DNA of 64,000 nt from the NCBI GenBank assembly GCA_903901915.1, contig CAIUSV010000051.1, positions 20,616-84,615 on the forward strand, read 5' to 3'. The position numbers and the translations under genes were made by a program. The notes below the pieces were generated by a model. The model saw only the letters and a list, made by a program, of their open reading frames with translations. It did not search any database and was not told where the DNA came from. Each line of letters starts with the position of its first letter. Position 1 is the stretch's first letter. This stretch comes from an uncultured Rhodospirillaceae bacterium. Lineage in GTDB: Bacteria > Pseudomonadota > Alphaproteobacteria > Rhodospirillales > Magnetospirillaceae. Positions 27,753 to 37,272 of the stretch are shown here, one piece after another.

Positions 27753-30149
27753 TTATCCTCTCAGCTCGCCACCGGTGGCCTTGACCACCGCCTGAACGAT
27801 CCGGCCCGCAACCGCCTCGATCTCCTCGTCGGTCAGGGTCTTTTCCACCGGCTGGAGGGTGACGGTGATGGCCAGCGACTTCTTGCCGGCCGCCATGTTG
27901 GCGCCTTCGTAAAGGTCGAAGGCGGTGACGTCGGCGATCAGCGCCTTGTCGGCGCCCTTGGCGGCGCGCACCACCGCATCGGCGGCGACGGCGGTATCGA
28001 GGATGAAGGCGAAATCCCGTTCCAGCGGCTGGAGCGGCGATGCCTTCAGCAGCGGTCGCGCCTTGGTCGCCTTGGCCTTGGGCTGGGGCAGCGCCTCCAG
28101 GAACAGCTCGAACCCCACCACCGGACCCTTGACGTCCAGCCGGCCCAGAATGCCGGGATGGATCTCGCCGAAGAAGGCGACAGGCTTGTTGCCAAGTCGT
28201 AATGATCCTGACCGGCCGGGGTGGTACCAGGCCGGGGCCTCGGCCACCACCTGGAACGAGTCCGGATTGCCACCGGCGGCGGCGATGGCGGCCAGGGCGT
28301 CGGCCTTGGCGTCGAAGGCATCGACGGCGCGGGCCGCTTCGGCCCAGTGGCGGCCACGCGCCCGTCCGGCGCGGATGCCGCCGGCGACCTGCCGCTGCTG
28401 CCCCGGCTCGGGGCCGTCGAACTGCGGCCCGATCTCGAACAGCCCCAGGTCACGGCTGCCGCGATCGGCGTTGCGGCCGGCGGCGGTGATCATGTTGGGC
28501 AGCACCGACGGACGCATGACGTCGAGATCGCTGGAGATGGGGTTGGCCAGATGCATGTCGGCGGCGCCGCCGCCGAACAGCAGCGCCTGGGCCTCGGGCA
28601 GGAACGACCACGTCACCGTTTCCACCAGCCCGCGCGCGGCCAATTGGCGCCGCACCCAGCCGGCGCGGCGCTGGCCGGGGGTCAGCACCGGCTTGGGCAT
28701 GGGCGATCGCGGCAGCGGCACCTGGGGAATGGCGTCATAGCCGTTGATGCGGATGACCTCTTCCACCAGATCGTGCTCGGCGGTGATGTCGCCGCGCCAT
28801 GACGGCGGATTGATCAGCAGGCCGTCATCATGCTCGGCGACGGCGCAGCCGAGATCGTTGAGGATGGCTTCCTGTCGGGCCGCCGGTACCTCGACGCCGC
28901 CCAGCTCCGCCACCCGTTCCGGGCGCAGCACGATGGATTTCTGCCAGTCCGGTTCGGTGCCGGCGATCACCGGTTCCGACGCCTCGCCACCGCACAGCTC
29001 GATGATCATGCGGGTGGCCAGCTCCATCGCGGGTACCACGAAGGCGGGATCGACGCCGCGCTCGAAGCGGAAGCGGGCGTCCGACAGCACCTCCAGCCGG
29101 CGGCCGGTGGCGGCGGTGCGGATGGGATCGAAATAAGCGGCTTCCAGGAACACCTCGGTGGTGGCCTCGGTGCAGCCGGAATGCTCGCCGCCGATGATGC
29201 CGGCCAGCGCCTCGGGACCGGAGTCGTCGGCGATCACCGTCATGCCGGCTTCCAGGGTGTAGATCTTGCCATTCAGCGCCGCCAGGGTTTCGCCTTCGGT
29301 GGCGAGGCGGGCGCGGATGTCGCCCGTGACCTTGGCGGCGTCGAACACGTGCAGCGGCCGGCACAGGTCGTAGGTGAAGAAATTGGTGATGTCCACCAGC
29401 GCCGAAATCGGCCGCAGCCCGATGGCGGTCAGGCGGTCCTTCAGCCATTGCGGGCTGTCGCCGTTCCTGACGCCACGGATATGGCGACCGGCGAACAGCG
29501 GGCAGGCGTCGAGGGTCTCGGCGCTAAGATCGAGGCGGACGCCGATGGGGCTTTTGAAGCTGCCGGGCACCGGCTCGACCTTGAGCGGTCGCAGGGTGCC
29601 GAGGCCGAAGGCGGCAAGGTCGCGGGCGACGCCGCGCACCCCCAGGCAGTCGGCCCGGTTGGGAGTGACTGAAATCTCGATCATGGGATCGAAGCTCAGC
29701 ACCTCGGTGAGACGGGCGCCGACCGGCACGTCGGCCGCCAGCTCGGCGATGCCGTCGTGGTCATCGCTTAGGCGCAGTTCGCGCCACGAGCACATCATGC
29801 CCTGGCTTTCGATGCCCCGGACGTTGCCCTTCTTCAGCACTTCGCCGTTATGGGGAATCAGGGTGCCGGGCAGCGCCAGGATAACCTTGAGACCGGCTCG
29901 CGCGTTGGGGGCGCCGCACACCACCTGGATAATTCCGGCACCGGAATCAACTGTGCACAGCTTCAATTTGTCGGCGTTGGGATGCTTTTCGGCGTCCAGC
30001 ACATGGCCGACGACGAAACCGCCGAGATGCCGGGCGGGGTCATCGATGCCCTCGACCTCGAGGCCGATGGCGGTCAGCCCCTCCTCGATGCGGGCGAGGT
30101 CGGCGTCGGTCTCCAGGTGGTCCCTGAGCCAGGAGAGGGTGAACTTCAT
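27753..30149 (-). CDS. pheT: Phenylalanyl-tRNA synthetase beta subunit
   Basis: 798 residues, the normal length. Domains in order are an N-terminal tRNA-binding OB fold ([20 protein letters not shown]), the B3/B4 editing region ([20 protein letters not shown]), B5 ([19 protein letters not shown]), the inactive synthetase-like core and a C-terminal anticodon-binding FDX-ACB domain ([17 protein letters not shown]). It pairs with PheS to charge tRNA-Phe and edits mischarged Tyr. Its start overlaps the pheS stop by 4 bp. Confidence 0.98.
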   Translation of the reverse strand: MKFTLSWLRDHLETDADLARIEEGLTAIGLEVEGIDDPARHLGGFVVGHVLDAEKHPNADKLKLCTVDSGAGIIQVVCGAPNARAGLKVILALPGTLIPHNGEVLKKGNVRGIESQGMMCSWRELRLSDDHDGIAELAADVPVGARLTEVLSFDPMIEISVTPNRADCLGVRGVARDLAAFGLGTLRPLKVEPVPGSFKSPIGVRLDLSAETLDACPLFAGRHIRGVRNGDSPQWLKDRLTAIGLRPISALVDITNFFTYDLCRPLHVFDAAKVTGDIRARLATEGETLAALNGKIYTLEAGMTVIADDSGPEALAGIIGGEHSGCTEATTEVFLEAAYFDPIRTAATGRRLEVLSDARFRFERGVDPAFVVPAMELATRMIIELCGGEASEPVIAGTEPDWQKSIVLRPERVAELGGVEVPAARQEAILNDLGCAVAEHDDGLLINPPSWRGDITAEHDLVEEVIRINGYDAIPQVPLPRSPMPKPVLTPGQRRAGWVRRQLAARGLVETVTWSFLPEAQALLFGGGAADMHLANPISSDLDVMRPSVLPNMITAAGRNADRGSRDLGLFEIGPQFDGPEPGQQRQVAGGIRAGRARGRHWAEAARAVDAFDAKADALAAIAAAGGNPDSFQVVAEAPAWYHPGRSGSLRLGNKPVAFFGEIHPGILGRLDVKGPVVGFELFLEALPQPKAKATKARPLLKASPLQPLERDFAFILDTAVAADAVVRAAKGADKALIADVTAFDLYEGANMAAGKKSLAITVTLQPVEKTLTDEEIEAVAGRIVQAVVKATGGELRG

Positions 30150-31249
30150 CGGGTCAGCCCTCCCGAAAGAGTGGGGACGTCAAGCGGCAGGAAGCCGTAG
30201 TGTTTCAGCCAGCGCAGGTCGGAATCGAAGAAGGTGCGCAGGTCGGGAATGCCGTATTTCAACATCGCCACCCGCTCGACCCCCATGCCGAAGGCGAAGC
30301 CCTGGTAGCGGTTGGGGTCGATGCCGCAATTCCTCAGCACGTTGGGATGGACCATGCCGCAGCCGAGGATTTCCAGCCAGCCGGCGCCCGGGCCGATCTT
30401 CAGCTCACCGCCTTCGCGCGAACAGCCGATGTCGACCTCGGCCGACGGCTCGGTGAAGGGGAAGAAGCTGGGGCGAAAGCGCACCGGCACGTCATCGACC
30501 TCGAAATAGGCGCGGACGAACTCGATCAGGCAGCCCTTGAGATGGCCCATATGGGTGGTCTCGTCGATCACCAGCCCCTCGACCTGATGGAACATCGGCG
30601 TGTGGGTCATGTCGGAATCGCAACGGTAGGTGCGGCCCGGCACGATCACCCGGATCGGCGGCTTGTCGCGCAGCATGGTGCGGATCTGCACCGGACTGGT
30701 GTGGGTGCGCAGCAGGTGGCGGCCCCCGGTGCTTTCGGCGCCATCGCCGGACTTGGCCGGCCTTTCGCCGAAATAGAAGGTGTCGTGCATCTGGCGCGCC
30801 GGATGCTCGGGCGGGATGTTCAGCGCGGTGAAATTGTGAAAATCGTCCTCGATATCGGGACCTTCCGCCACCACGAAGCCCATCTGGGCGAAGATGGCGG
30901 TGATTTCCTCGATGGTCTGGCTGATGGGGTGGATACGGCCCTGGCTCTCGGGCCGGACCGGCAGGGTGACGTCGATGCGCTCGCGTCCCAGCCGTTCATC
31001 CAGCGCCTTGGCCTCCAATGCCGTCTTGGCGCTGTCCAGTGCGGCGGCGATATCGTCGCGGGCGGCGTTGAGACGGGCGCCGGCGGTCTTGCGCTCGTCC
31101 GGTCCCATGCCACCCAGGCTTTTCATCAGCCCGGAGACGGTGCCCTTCTTGCCCAGCGCGGCGACACGGGCGGCCTCCAGCTGGTCCAGCGTTCCGGCCG
31201 CCGCCACGGCGGCCAGCGCTTCGGCGCGGAGTCGATCGAGATCCTGCAT
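30146..31249 (-). CDS. pheS: Phenylalanyl-tRNA synthetase alpha subunit
   Basis: About 367 residues. An N-terminal coiled coil ([25 protein letters not shown]) precedes the class II catalytic core, with [26 protein letters not shown] (motif 2 region), [21 protein letters not shown] and motif 3 [18 protein letters not shown]. With PheT it forms the alpha2-beta2 enzyme. Start at MQDLDRL (31249); an ATG 12 bp upstream is possible. A hairpin with a U-tract lies between rplT and this gene. Confidence 0.98.
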   Translation of the reverse strand: MQDLDRLRAEALAAVAAAGTLDQLEAARVAALGKKGTVSGLMKSLGGMGPDERKTAGARLNAARDDIAAALDSAKTALEAKALDERLGRERIDVTLPVRPESQGRIHPISQTIEEITAIFAQMGFVVAEGPDIEDDFHNFTALNIPPEHPARQMHDTFYFGERPAKSGDGAESTGGRHLLRTHTSPVQIRTMLRDKPPIRVIVPGRTYRCDSDMTHTPMFHQVEGLVIDETTHMGHLKGCLIEFVRAYFEVDDVPVRFRPSFFPFTEPSAEVDIGCSREGGELKIGPGAGWLEILGCGMVHPNVLRNCGIDPNRYQGFAFGMGVERVAMLKYGIPDLRTFFDSDLRWLKHYGFLPLDVPTLSGGLTR

Positions 31250-31273
31250 GTTCCGATCCATTCCCCATGAACA

Positions 31274-31304
31274 GAAAAGGGGCCGCCCCGCTGGGCCGGC
31301 CCCT
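31274..31304 (-). terminator. Terminator/attenuator-like hairpin between rplT and pheS
   Basis: On the minus strand AGGGGCCG (31304-31297) pairs with CGGCCCCT (31285-31278) and is followed by TTTTCTG. It lies in the 88-bp gap between rplT and pheS, so it could end the rpmI-rplT message or attenuate read-through into pheST. No leader peptide with Phe codons is visible. A second small hairpin (CTTCCCC/GGGGAAG, about 31320-31336) lies just after rplT. Confidence 0.65.
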
Positions 31305-31337
31305 CTCCATACACATTGCTTCCCCGGGGGGGAAGTC

Positions 31338-31694
31338 CTACTGGAGGGCGGCCTGGGCCTTTTCCACCAGCGACTTGAACGCCTCGGGCTCGCGGATGGC
31401 GATGTCCGACAGCACCTTGCGATCCAGCGCGATGCCGGCCTTCTTCAGGCCGTCCATGAAGCGCGAATAGGGCAGGCCGTTGGCGCGGGCGCCGGCGTTG
31501 ATGCGCTGAATCCACAGGGCGCGGAAGTTACGCTTCTTGGCGCGGCGGTCGCGGTAGGCGTAACGCAACGCCTTCTCGACCTTCTCGATGGCGATGCGGA
31601 AGCAGGTGCTGGAGCGGCCGCGATAGCCCTTGGCCAGCTTGAGAATCTTGCGATGGCGGGCGTGGGTGGTAACGCCTCTCTTGACGCGGGCCAT
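31338..31694 (-). CDS. rplT: 50S ribosomal protein L20
   Basis: 118 residues, the exact usual size. [59 protein letters not shown] and [20 protein letters not shown] are typical. L20 is needed early in 50S assembly and can repress its own operon. It lies 3 bp after rpmI. The usual infC is not adjacent; an MFS gene lies upstream instead. Confidence 0.99.
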   Translation of the reverse strand: MARVKRGVTTHARHRKILKLAKGYRGRSSTCFRIAIEKVEKALRYAYRDRRAKKRNFRALWIQRINAGARANGLPYSRFMDGLKKAGIALDRKVLSDIAIREPEAFKSLVEKAQAALQ

Positions 31695-31697
31695 GGG

Positions 31698-31901
31698 TCA
31701 GCCTCCGTTCGGCAGGTAGAATTTCTTGACGTTGTCCCCGTCCGTCTTGAACAGGACGAAGGTGCCGCGCGCCTGGCGCTTCATCTTCTGGGACTTCGCG
31801 GCGAGGCAGTGGCGCTTGAACGCCACGTTGCCCTTCACCTTGCCGGTGCCGGTGAGCTTGAACCGCTTCTTGGCGGAGCTCTTGGTCTTCATCTTGGGCA
31901 T
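31698..31901 (-). CDS. rpmI: 50S ribosomal protein L35
   Basis: 67 residues. [20 protein letters not shown], then [19 protein letters not shown], is canonical L35. It forms the rpmI-rplT operon. The 127-bp gap upstream (31902-32028) should contain its promoter; it starts at the end of the MFS gene. Confidence 0.99.
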   Translation of the reverse strand: MPKMKTKSSAKKRFKLTGTGKVKGNVAFKRHCLAAKSQKMKRQARGTFVLFKTDGDNVKKFYLPNGG

Positions 31902-32028
31902 TTTCGCTTATCCTTGGTCTGAATGTCTCAGCGAAAGCGAACGGCAAGGCAGCCCTGACAGCCCTGTCCGCTCGGGAAGGGGACGCTTATAAACCGGGGG
32001 GCGGGCGATTGCAAGTGACTGAAAGGAT

Positions 32029-33234
32029 TCAGCGCAACCGGTCGAAGCGGCGCAGGCCGGGGAACCGCCAGGCCCATATCGCCGCCACCGCCAAGGTGCC
32101 GACGCCCCCCAGCACCACCGCCGGCACGGTGCCGAACCAGGCGGCGGTGATTCCGGACTCGAACTCGCCCAGCTCGTTGGATGCACCGATGAACACCAGA
32201 TTGACGGCCGATACCCGGCCGCGCATTCCGTCGGGGGTGTTGAGCTGTACCAGAGTCTGACGCAGCACCACGCTGATCATGTCGGCACCGCCCAACACCA
32301 CCAGCGCCGCCAGCGAGAGGCGGACATCGGTGGACAGGCCGAACACCACCGTCGCCAGCCCGAACACCGCCACCGACAGGAACAGCTTGGTGCCGGCGGC
32401 GCGCTCCACCGGCCACCGCGCCAGCACGATCGCCATGAGGGTGGCGCCCAGTGCCGGAGCGCTGCGCAGCAGGCCCAGCCCCACCGGCCCGGCATCCAGG
32501 ATGTCGCGGGCATAGACCGGCAGCAGGGCGGTGGCGCCACCCAGCAGCACCGCGAACAGGTCGAGCGACAGGGCGCCGATGATCTCGGGCCGCGAACGGA
32601 CGAACTTCACTCCGTCGAAGAAGCCGGTCAGCCGGTGCGACGGTGCCGTCGCCGGCGGCCGGATGAACGATATGGACAGCAACGCCAGCACCAGCAGCAG
32701 CGTGGCGACCGCGAACACCACCGGCGGATCGATGGCATAGAGTGCGCCCCCCAGCGCCGGCCCGGCGATCACCGAAGCCTGCCAAGCGGTCGATCCCATG
32801 GCCAGGGCACGGGGCAGCAGGTGGGGACCGACCAGTTGCGGCGCCAGCGACTGGGCGGCGGGGGCGAAGAAGGCGCGTACCGCCCCCATCACCGCCATCA
32901 CGGCGTAGATCATCCGCACGTCGGCGGCGGAAGCGCGGGCGATGGCCAGCAACGCCACCACCGCCAGGATCGATACGGCAAAGCAGACCTGAAGGATGCG
33001 GCCGCGGGGGAAGCGGTCGGCGGTCTGGCCGCCGACCAGGGTCAGGACGAAGGCGGGCAGGAATTGCGCCAGACCGACATACCCCAGATGCAGCGGGTCG
33101 TGGGTCAGGTCGTAGACCAGCCAGCCCACCGCCACCGTCACCATCATCTGCGCCAGTCCGGCGACGAAGCGGCCGGCGAGGAACAGGCGGAAATCGCGGA
33201 TGGCCAGGACGGCGCCGGCCGGTCCGCCGCTCAT
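32029..33234 (-). CDS. MFS transporter (EntS-like)
   Basis: 401 residues with about twelve hydrophobic segments. It begins AIRDFRLFLAGRFVAGLAQMM, with the loop GGQTADRFPRGRILQ (the MFS motif A type after TM2), FFAPAAQSLAPQLV and STAWQASVIAGPALGGALY. The closest family I recognise is MFS_3, which includes the enterobactin exporter EntS. The substrate is unknown, and no siderophore genes are nearby. The ATG overlaps the stop of the HD-hydrolase gene by 4 bp. Confidence 0.88.
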   Translation of the reverse strand: MSGGPAGAVLAIRDFRLFLAGRFVAGLAQMMVTVAVGWLVYDLTHDPLHLGYVGLAQFLPAFVLTLVGGQTADRFPRGRILQVCFAVSILAVVALLAIARASAADVRMIYAVMAVMGAVRAFFAPAAQSLAPQLVGPHLLPRALAMGSTAWQASVIAGPALGGALYAIDPPVVFAVATLLLVLALLSISFIRPPATAPSHRLTGFFDGVKFVRSRPEIIGALSLDLFAVLLGGATALLPVYARDILDAGPVGLGLLRSAPALGATLMAIVLARWPVERAAGTKLFLSVAVFGLATVVFGLSTDVRLSLAALVVLGGADMISVVLRQTLVQLNTPDGMRGRVSAVNLVFIGASNELGEFESGITAAWFGTVPAVVLGGVGTLAVAAIWAWRFPGLRRFDRLR

Positions 33235-33839
33235 GACGGTCCCGGCGCCAGATAACCCCGCGCCACCGCCTCGTCGATCAGGGCGCGGGCATAATCCGCC
33301 AGTCGCTTCGAGCCCCCCTCGATGCGGGGAAGCAGCTTTTCCACCTTGTCGGCGGTGACCTTGTGCTGCTTCCAGGTGCCGCCGGCGGTCTCGAAATTGT
33401 GCAGGATCGGCTGCAACCGGTCCAGCGAATGGGCAAAGCGGGCGTCGGCGGTCTGGCGGGCCTCGAACTCCCGCCACAGCGCCGTCAGGTCCTCGGCCTG
33501 ATCGGGCGGCAGGATGCCGTAGAGCCGGGCGGCGGCGGCGGTCTCGCGTGCGTCCTTGTCGCCGTGACCGGCCTCGTCGTGGATGAAGGTGTCGCCGGCA
33601 TCGATCTCGACCACGTCGTGAAGCAGCAGCATCCGTGCGACCCGGCCGGTGTCCACCGGCTGGTCGGCGTATTCCGCCAGCACGAAGGCCATGGTGGCGA
33701 TGTGCCAGGAATGTTCGGCGTCGTTCTCGCGCCGCGAGCCGTCGGTCAGCAACGTCTGGCGCAGCACATGCTTCAGCTTGTCGATCTCGATGACGAAGGC
33801 GATCTGGGCGGCGAGACGTGGGTCGGGGCAATCGATCAC
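33231..33839 (-). CDS. HD-domain hydrolase (YfbR/HDDC2-like nucleotidase)
   Basis: 202 residues. Metal ligands are visible as ENDAEHSWHIATM (H), ARMLLLHDVVEIDAGD (HD) and SLDRLQPILHNF (D). The pattern and size match the YfbR/HDDC2 branch of HD proteins, which remove phosphate from deoxynucleoside 5'-monophosphates. It is upstream of and coupled to the MFS gene, and divergent from rplY across a 131-bp spacer that holds both promoters. Confidence 0.88.
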   Translation of the reverse strand: MIDCPDPRLAAQIAFVIEIDKLKHVLRQTLLTDGSRRENDAEHSWHIATMAFVLAEYADQPVDTGRVARMLLLHDVVEIDAGDTFIHDEAGHGDKDARETAAAARLYGILPPDQAEDLTALWREFEARQTADARFAHSLDRLQPILHNFETAGGTWKQHKVTADKVEKLLPRIEGGSKRLADYARALIDEAVARGYLAPGPS

Positions 33840-33970
33840 GGGGGAGACCTCGATGGAGCGGCGAATGCGAGTCTAGTTCGGCTTGCCAACCCGCCGCAAC
33901 CGGTGTAAACGACGCCCTTCCGCGCGGCACCCCTGGAGGCCGCGCCGTTATCGTTTGTCAGGAGAACATC

Positions 33971-34588
33971 ATGTCCGTTGCGATCGTCATCGCCGCCGAG
34001 TTGCGCGAGGGAAGCGGAAAGGGGCCCGCCCGAGCCACTCGTCGTGCTGGCAAGGTTCCCGGCGTCATCTATGGCGCCAAGCAGGCACCGATCTCTATTC
34101 AGCTTGATCCCCGTGTGGTGTGGGCCCAGATCACCAAGTCCGGTTTCTTTACCCAGCTGTTCGACGTCGATCTCGGCAAGGACGGCAAGCATCGCTGCCT
34201 GGCCCGCGACATCCAGATGCATCCGGTGACCGACCAGCCGATCCATGTGGATTTCATGCGGGTGTCGGCCGACCACGCCATCCACGTCAAGATCCCGGTG
34301 CACTTCGCCAACGAGCTGAAGTCGCCGGGCATCAAGCGCGGCGGCGTGCTCAACGTCGAACTGCACGAGATCGAAGTTCGCTGCAGCCCCGACCACATCC
34401 CGCACGAGTTCCTGGTGGACCTGACCGGTCTGGAGATCGGCCATTCGATCCACCTCAAGGATCTCAATCTGCCGGCGGGGGTGGTGCCCTACCATCTGGC
34501 GTCCAGCGTCACCGTCGCCTCGATCGCCGCGCCGACCGTGGCCCGCGCCGAGACCGAGGAGGCCGCGGCCCCCGAAGCCGCCGGCTAA
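33971..34588 (+). CDS. rplY: 50S ribosomal protein L25/general stress protein Ctc
   Basis: 205 residues, the long (TL5/Ctc) form. The N-terminal 5S rRNA-binding domain has GSGKGPARATRRAGKVPGVIYG and DIQMHPVTDQPIHVDFMRV. The C-terminal beta domain has LNVELHEIEVRC and IPHEFLVDLTGLEIG, and the tail is acidic and Ala-rich (AETEEAAAPEAAG). AGGAGA lies 6 bp upstream of the ATG. The rplY-pth-ychF order is common in alphaproteobacteria. Confidence 0.97.
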   Translation: MSVAIVIAAELREGSGKGPARATRRAGKVPGVIYGAKQAPISIQLDPRVVWAQITKSGFFTQLFDVDLGKDGKHRCLARDIQMHPVTDQPIHVDFMRVSADHAIHVKIPVHFANELKSPGIKRGGVLNVELHEIEVRCSPDHIPHEFLVDLTGLEIGHSIHLKDLNLPAGVVPYHLASSVTVASIAAPTVARAETEEAAAPEAAG

Positions 34589-34603
34589 TCAAGGGGCCGT
34601 CCG

Positions 34604-35224
34604 ATGCTGCTGGTGGTGGGACTGGGCAATCCCGGACCCGAATACGCCAGGAACCGGCACAACATCGGCTTCATGGCGGCGGACGCGCTTGTCCGCCGCC
34701 ATTCCTTTGGTCCCTGGCGCTCCAAGTTCCAGGCCGACATCGCCGAGGGCGGCATCGATGGCGAGCGGGTGTTGCTGCTCAAGCCGCACACCTACATGAA
34801 CCTGTCGGGGCAGTCGGTGGCGGCGGCGGCGCGATTTCTCAAGATCGCCACGCCGGATATCGTGGTGCTGCACGACGATCTCGATCTCGCTCCCGGCCGT
34901 TTGCGGGTCAAGCGCGGCGGCGGGGCCGGCGGTCACAACGGGCTGAAAAGCATCGATACCCACATGGGACAGGATTACCGCCGGGTGCGCCTCGGCATCG
35001 GCCATCCCGGCGACAAGGATCTGGTCTCGGGCTATGTGCTGCACGATTTCGCCAAGGCCGACGAGGCCTGGCTGGGACCGTTGCTTGACGCCGTCGCCGA
35101 CACCTTTCCCCTGCTGGCGGCGGGCGACGATACCGGCTTCATGACCAGGGTCGCCCATCTGACCGCACCGCCGAAGCCGAAAAAGGACCAGGCGGCCATC
35201 ACCGACATTACCAGGAAGGACTGA
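34604..35224 (+). CDS. pth: Peptidyl-tRNA hydrolase
   Basis: 206 residues. [20 protein letters not shown] contains the catalytic His in the NRHNIGF motif. [35 protein letters not shown] (substrate-binding Asp and basic loop) and [15 protein letters not shown] complete the family pattern. It frees tRNAs from prematurely released peptidyl-tRNA. It lies 15 bp after rplY and 5 bp before ychF. Confidence 0.98.
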   Translation: MLLVVGLGNPGPEYARNRHNIGFMAADALVRRHSFGPWRSKFQADIAEGGIDGERVLLLKPHTYMNLSGQSVAAAARFLKIATPDIVVLHDDLDLAPGRLRVKRGGGAGGHNGLKSIDTHMGQDYRRVRLGIGHPGDKDLVSGYVLHDFAKADEAWLGPLLDAVADTFPLLAAGDDTGFMTRVAHLTAPPKPKKDQAAITDITRKD

Positions 35225-35229
35225 AGTCC

Positions 35230-36333
35230 ATGGGTTTCAATTGCGGCATCGTCGGCCTGCCCAACGTCGGCAAGAGCACGCTGTTCAACGCGCTGACCTC
35301 GACGGCGGCGGCTCAGGCGGCCAACTATCCCTTCTGCACCATCGAGCCCAATGTCGGCCGGGTGGCGGTGCCTGATCCCCGTCTCGACCGGCTGGTGGTG
35401 ATCGGCAAGAGTCAGAAGGAGATCCCGACCCAGCTTGAATTCGTCGATATCGCCGGGCTGGTGCGCGGCGCCTCGAAGGGCGAGGGTCTCGGCAACCAGT
35501 TCCTCGCCAATATCCGCGAGGTGGACGCCATCGTCCATGTGCTGCGCTGCTTCGAGGACGGCGACATCACCCATGTCGAGGGCACCGTCGATCCGGTGCG
35601 CGATGCCGAGACGGTCGAAACCGAGCTGATGCTGGCCGATCTGGATTCGCTGGAGCGCCGCATCGTGCCGCTGGAGAAGAAGGCCAAGAACGGCGACAAG
35701 GAGGCCAAGGCTCAGGTCGACGTCATGGCGCCGCTGCTGGCGGCGTTGCGCGATGGCAAACCGGCCCGCACCGTGGTGTTCGACGGCGAGGAAGAGCGTC
35801 GCATTCTCCGCACCCTGGGGCTGATGACCAGCAAGCCGGTGGTCTATGCCTGCAATGTGGACGAGGCCAGCGCCGCCACCGGCAACCAGTTCTCCGAGCG
35901 CGTCGCCAAATTCGCCGCCGCCGAGGGCAACTCCCATGTGGTGATCTCGGCCGCCATCGAGGCCGAGGTGGCGCAATTGGCCAGCGAGGAGGAACGTGCC
36001 GAGTTCCTCGAAACCCTGGGGCTGGAGGAAACCGGTCTGGCCCGCGTCATCCGTGCCGGCTATGACCTGCTCCACCTCATCACCTTCTTCACCGTCGGCC
36101 CCAAGGAGGCCCGCGCCTGGACCGTGCAGAAGGGCGCCAAGGCGCCCCAGGCCGCCGGCGTCATTCATACCGATTTCGAGCGCGGCTTCATCCGCGCCGA
36201 AACCATTTCCTACGACGACTTCATCGCCTGCAACGGCGAGGCGGGCGCCAAGGAGGCGGGCAAGATGCGCCTCGAGGGCAAGGAATACGTCGTCCACGAT
36301 GGCGACATCTTCCACTTCCTGTTCAACGTGTAA
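35230..36333 (+). CDS. ychF: YchF family ATPase/GTPase
   Basis: 367 residues. The G1 motif is [16 protein letters not shown]3 is [21 protein letters not shown] and the G4 region is YACNVDE (the altered specificity motif that makes YchF prefer ATP). A helical insertion follows G3, and a C-terminal TGS domain ends in [20 protein letters not shown] and [16 protein letters not shown]. It binds ribosomes and is tied to stress responses. It ends 10 bp from a convergent lipoprotein gene. Confidence 0.98.
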   Translation: MGFNCGIVGLPNVGKSTLFNALTSTAAAQAANYPFCTIEPNVGRVAVPDPRLDRLVVIGKSQKEIPTQLEFVDIAGLVRGASKGEGLGNQFLANIREVDAIVHVLRCFEDGDITHVEGTVDPVRDAETVETELMLADLDSLERRIVPLEKKAKNGDKEAKAQVDVMAPLLAALRDGKPARTVVFDGEEERRILRTLGLMTSKPVVYACNVDEASAATGNQFSERVAKFAAAEGNSHVVISAAIEAEVAQLASEEERAEFLETLGLEETGLARVIRAGYDLLHLITFFTVGPKEARAWTVQKGAKAPQAAGVIHTDFERGFIRAETISYDDFIACNGEAGAKEAGKMRLEGKEYVVHDGDIFHFLFNV

Positions 36334-36343
36334 GGGCGGGGGA

Positions 36344-36889
36344 TCAGCGCCGCGAGGTGGGCGGCGGCGCCAGCGGTTCGGCGCGGACGCCGCCCGAGGG
36401 TGCCGAACGCGGTGCCGGAGAGGGGTCGTAGCCGCCCGAACCGCCGCTACCGGCCCCCGATTCGGCCTGTTTGGGCGCCACCGTCACCGATACCATCGCG
36501 CCATAGATGGTGCGGCGCTCGATCTGCACCGTGGCGGCGCGGTCGCCGCGCAGATAGGTCAGCACGCTGGTCTCGGCGGTCACGCTCATCATCGGCTGCC
36601 AGCCGAAGTTGGGCATCTGCGCCTGATAGAAGGCGGTAACCTCGTTGGCGGAATTGCCCAGCGTCATCACTACCCGCCCGGTCCAGCGGTCACGGTCGGA
36701 CAGGATCAGCGAACGGTCGTTGTCCATGGTGGCGCCGGCCGGAATCGGAATGTCGGTGACCAACTGGAAATTGGGCGGCTGATCGGTCGATCCGGTGGAA
36801 TTGGCCGGCAGCAGGGTGCCGCGCGAACACGCTGTCACCGCCACAACCATGGCGAAGGACCGGGCGAAGCGGAGGGCGAACGACTTCAT
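36344..36889 (-). CDS. Putative lipoprotein of unknown function
   Basis: 181 residues. The N-terminus (MKSFALRFARSFAMVVAVTAC) reads as a lipoprotein signal with the cysteine at the lipobox VTAC. A single folded region follows (FQLVTDIPIPAGATM, WTGRVVMTLGNSANEVTAFYQ, FGWQPMMSV), then a Gly/Ser/Pro-rich C-terminus. I recognise no family beyond conserved hypothetical. I prefer the ATG at 36889, where the signal begins, to the one 48 bp upstream. Confidence 0.75.
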   Translation of the reverse strand: MKSFALRFARSFAMVVAVTACSRGTLLPANSTGSTDQPPNFQLVTDIPIPAGATMDNDRSLILSDRDRWTGRVVMTLGNSANEVTAFYQAQMPNFGWQPMMSVTAETSVLTYLRGDRAATVQIERRTIYGAMVSVTVAPKQAESGAGSGGSGGYDPSPAPRSAPSGGVRAEPLAPPPTSRR

Positions 36890-36971
36890 GATCTGAAAAA
36901 TACTGTGAACCCGGATCGGGAACAAGGGAATGTTCATTCCCGCCGGGACAGGCCCAAGATGTGGCCCGAAG

Positions 36972-37169
36972 TTATCGTGACGCGGCCAAATCGGCTTCGA
37001 GATCGGCGATACGCTTGGACAGTGCCAGCTTGATGGCCTCGGCCACCCACGGCTTGAACGCCGCCTGCTCCTCTTTCAGCCGTTGCAGCATCCGACGCTT
37101 TTCGTCGGTGGTGCGGCGGATGGGTTGCCGGTCGGACCCTTGACCGTCGTGGGCGCGCCAACCACTCAT
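36972..37169 (-). CDS. Small charged helical protein of unknown function
   Basis: 65 residues: a polar N-terminus (MSGWRAHDGQGSDRQP), then a probable helix or coiled coil (TDEKRRMLQRLKEEQAAFK) and AIKLALSKRIADLEADLAA. GGAG lies 6 bp before the ATG at 37169, which supports this start over the one at 37178. No family is recognised. It sits alone between the lipoprotein gene and the capD-like gene, all on the minus strand. Confidence 0.55.
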   Translation of the reverse strand: MSGWRAHDGQGSDRQPIRRTTDEKRRMLQRLKEEQAAFKPWVAEAIKLALSKRIADLEADLAASR

Positions 37170-37272
37170 GGGATTCATCTCCAGCAACCGGGGGCGTCGG
37201 ACTATCGCCCGCCCGGCGGCACCACGCAAGCGGCGAAATCGGGTTCCGGCGGCGAAGGGCCGAAAATCCGGC

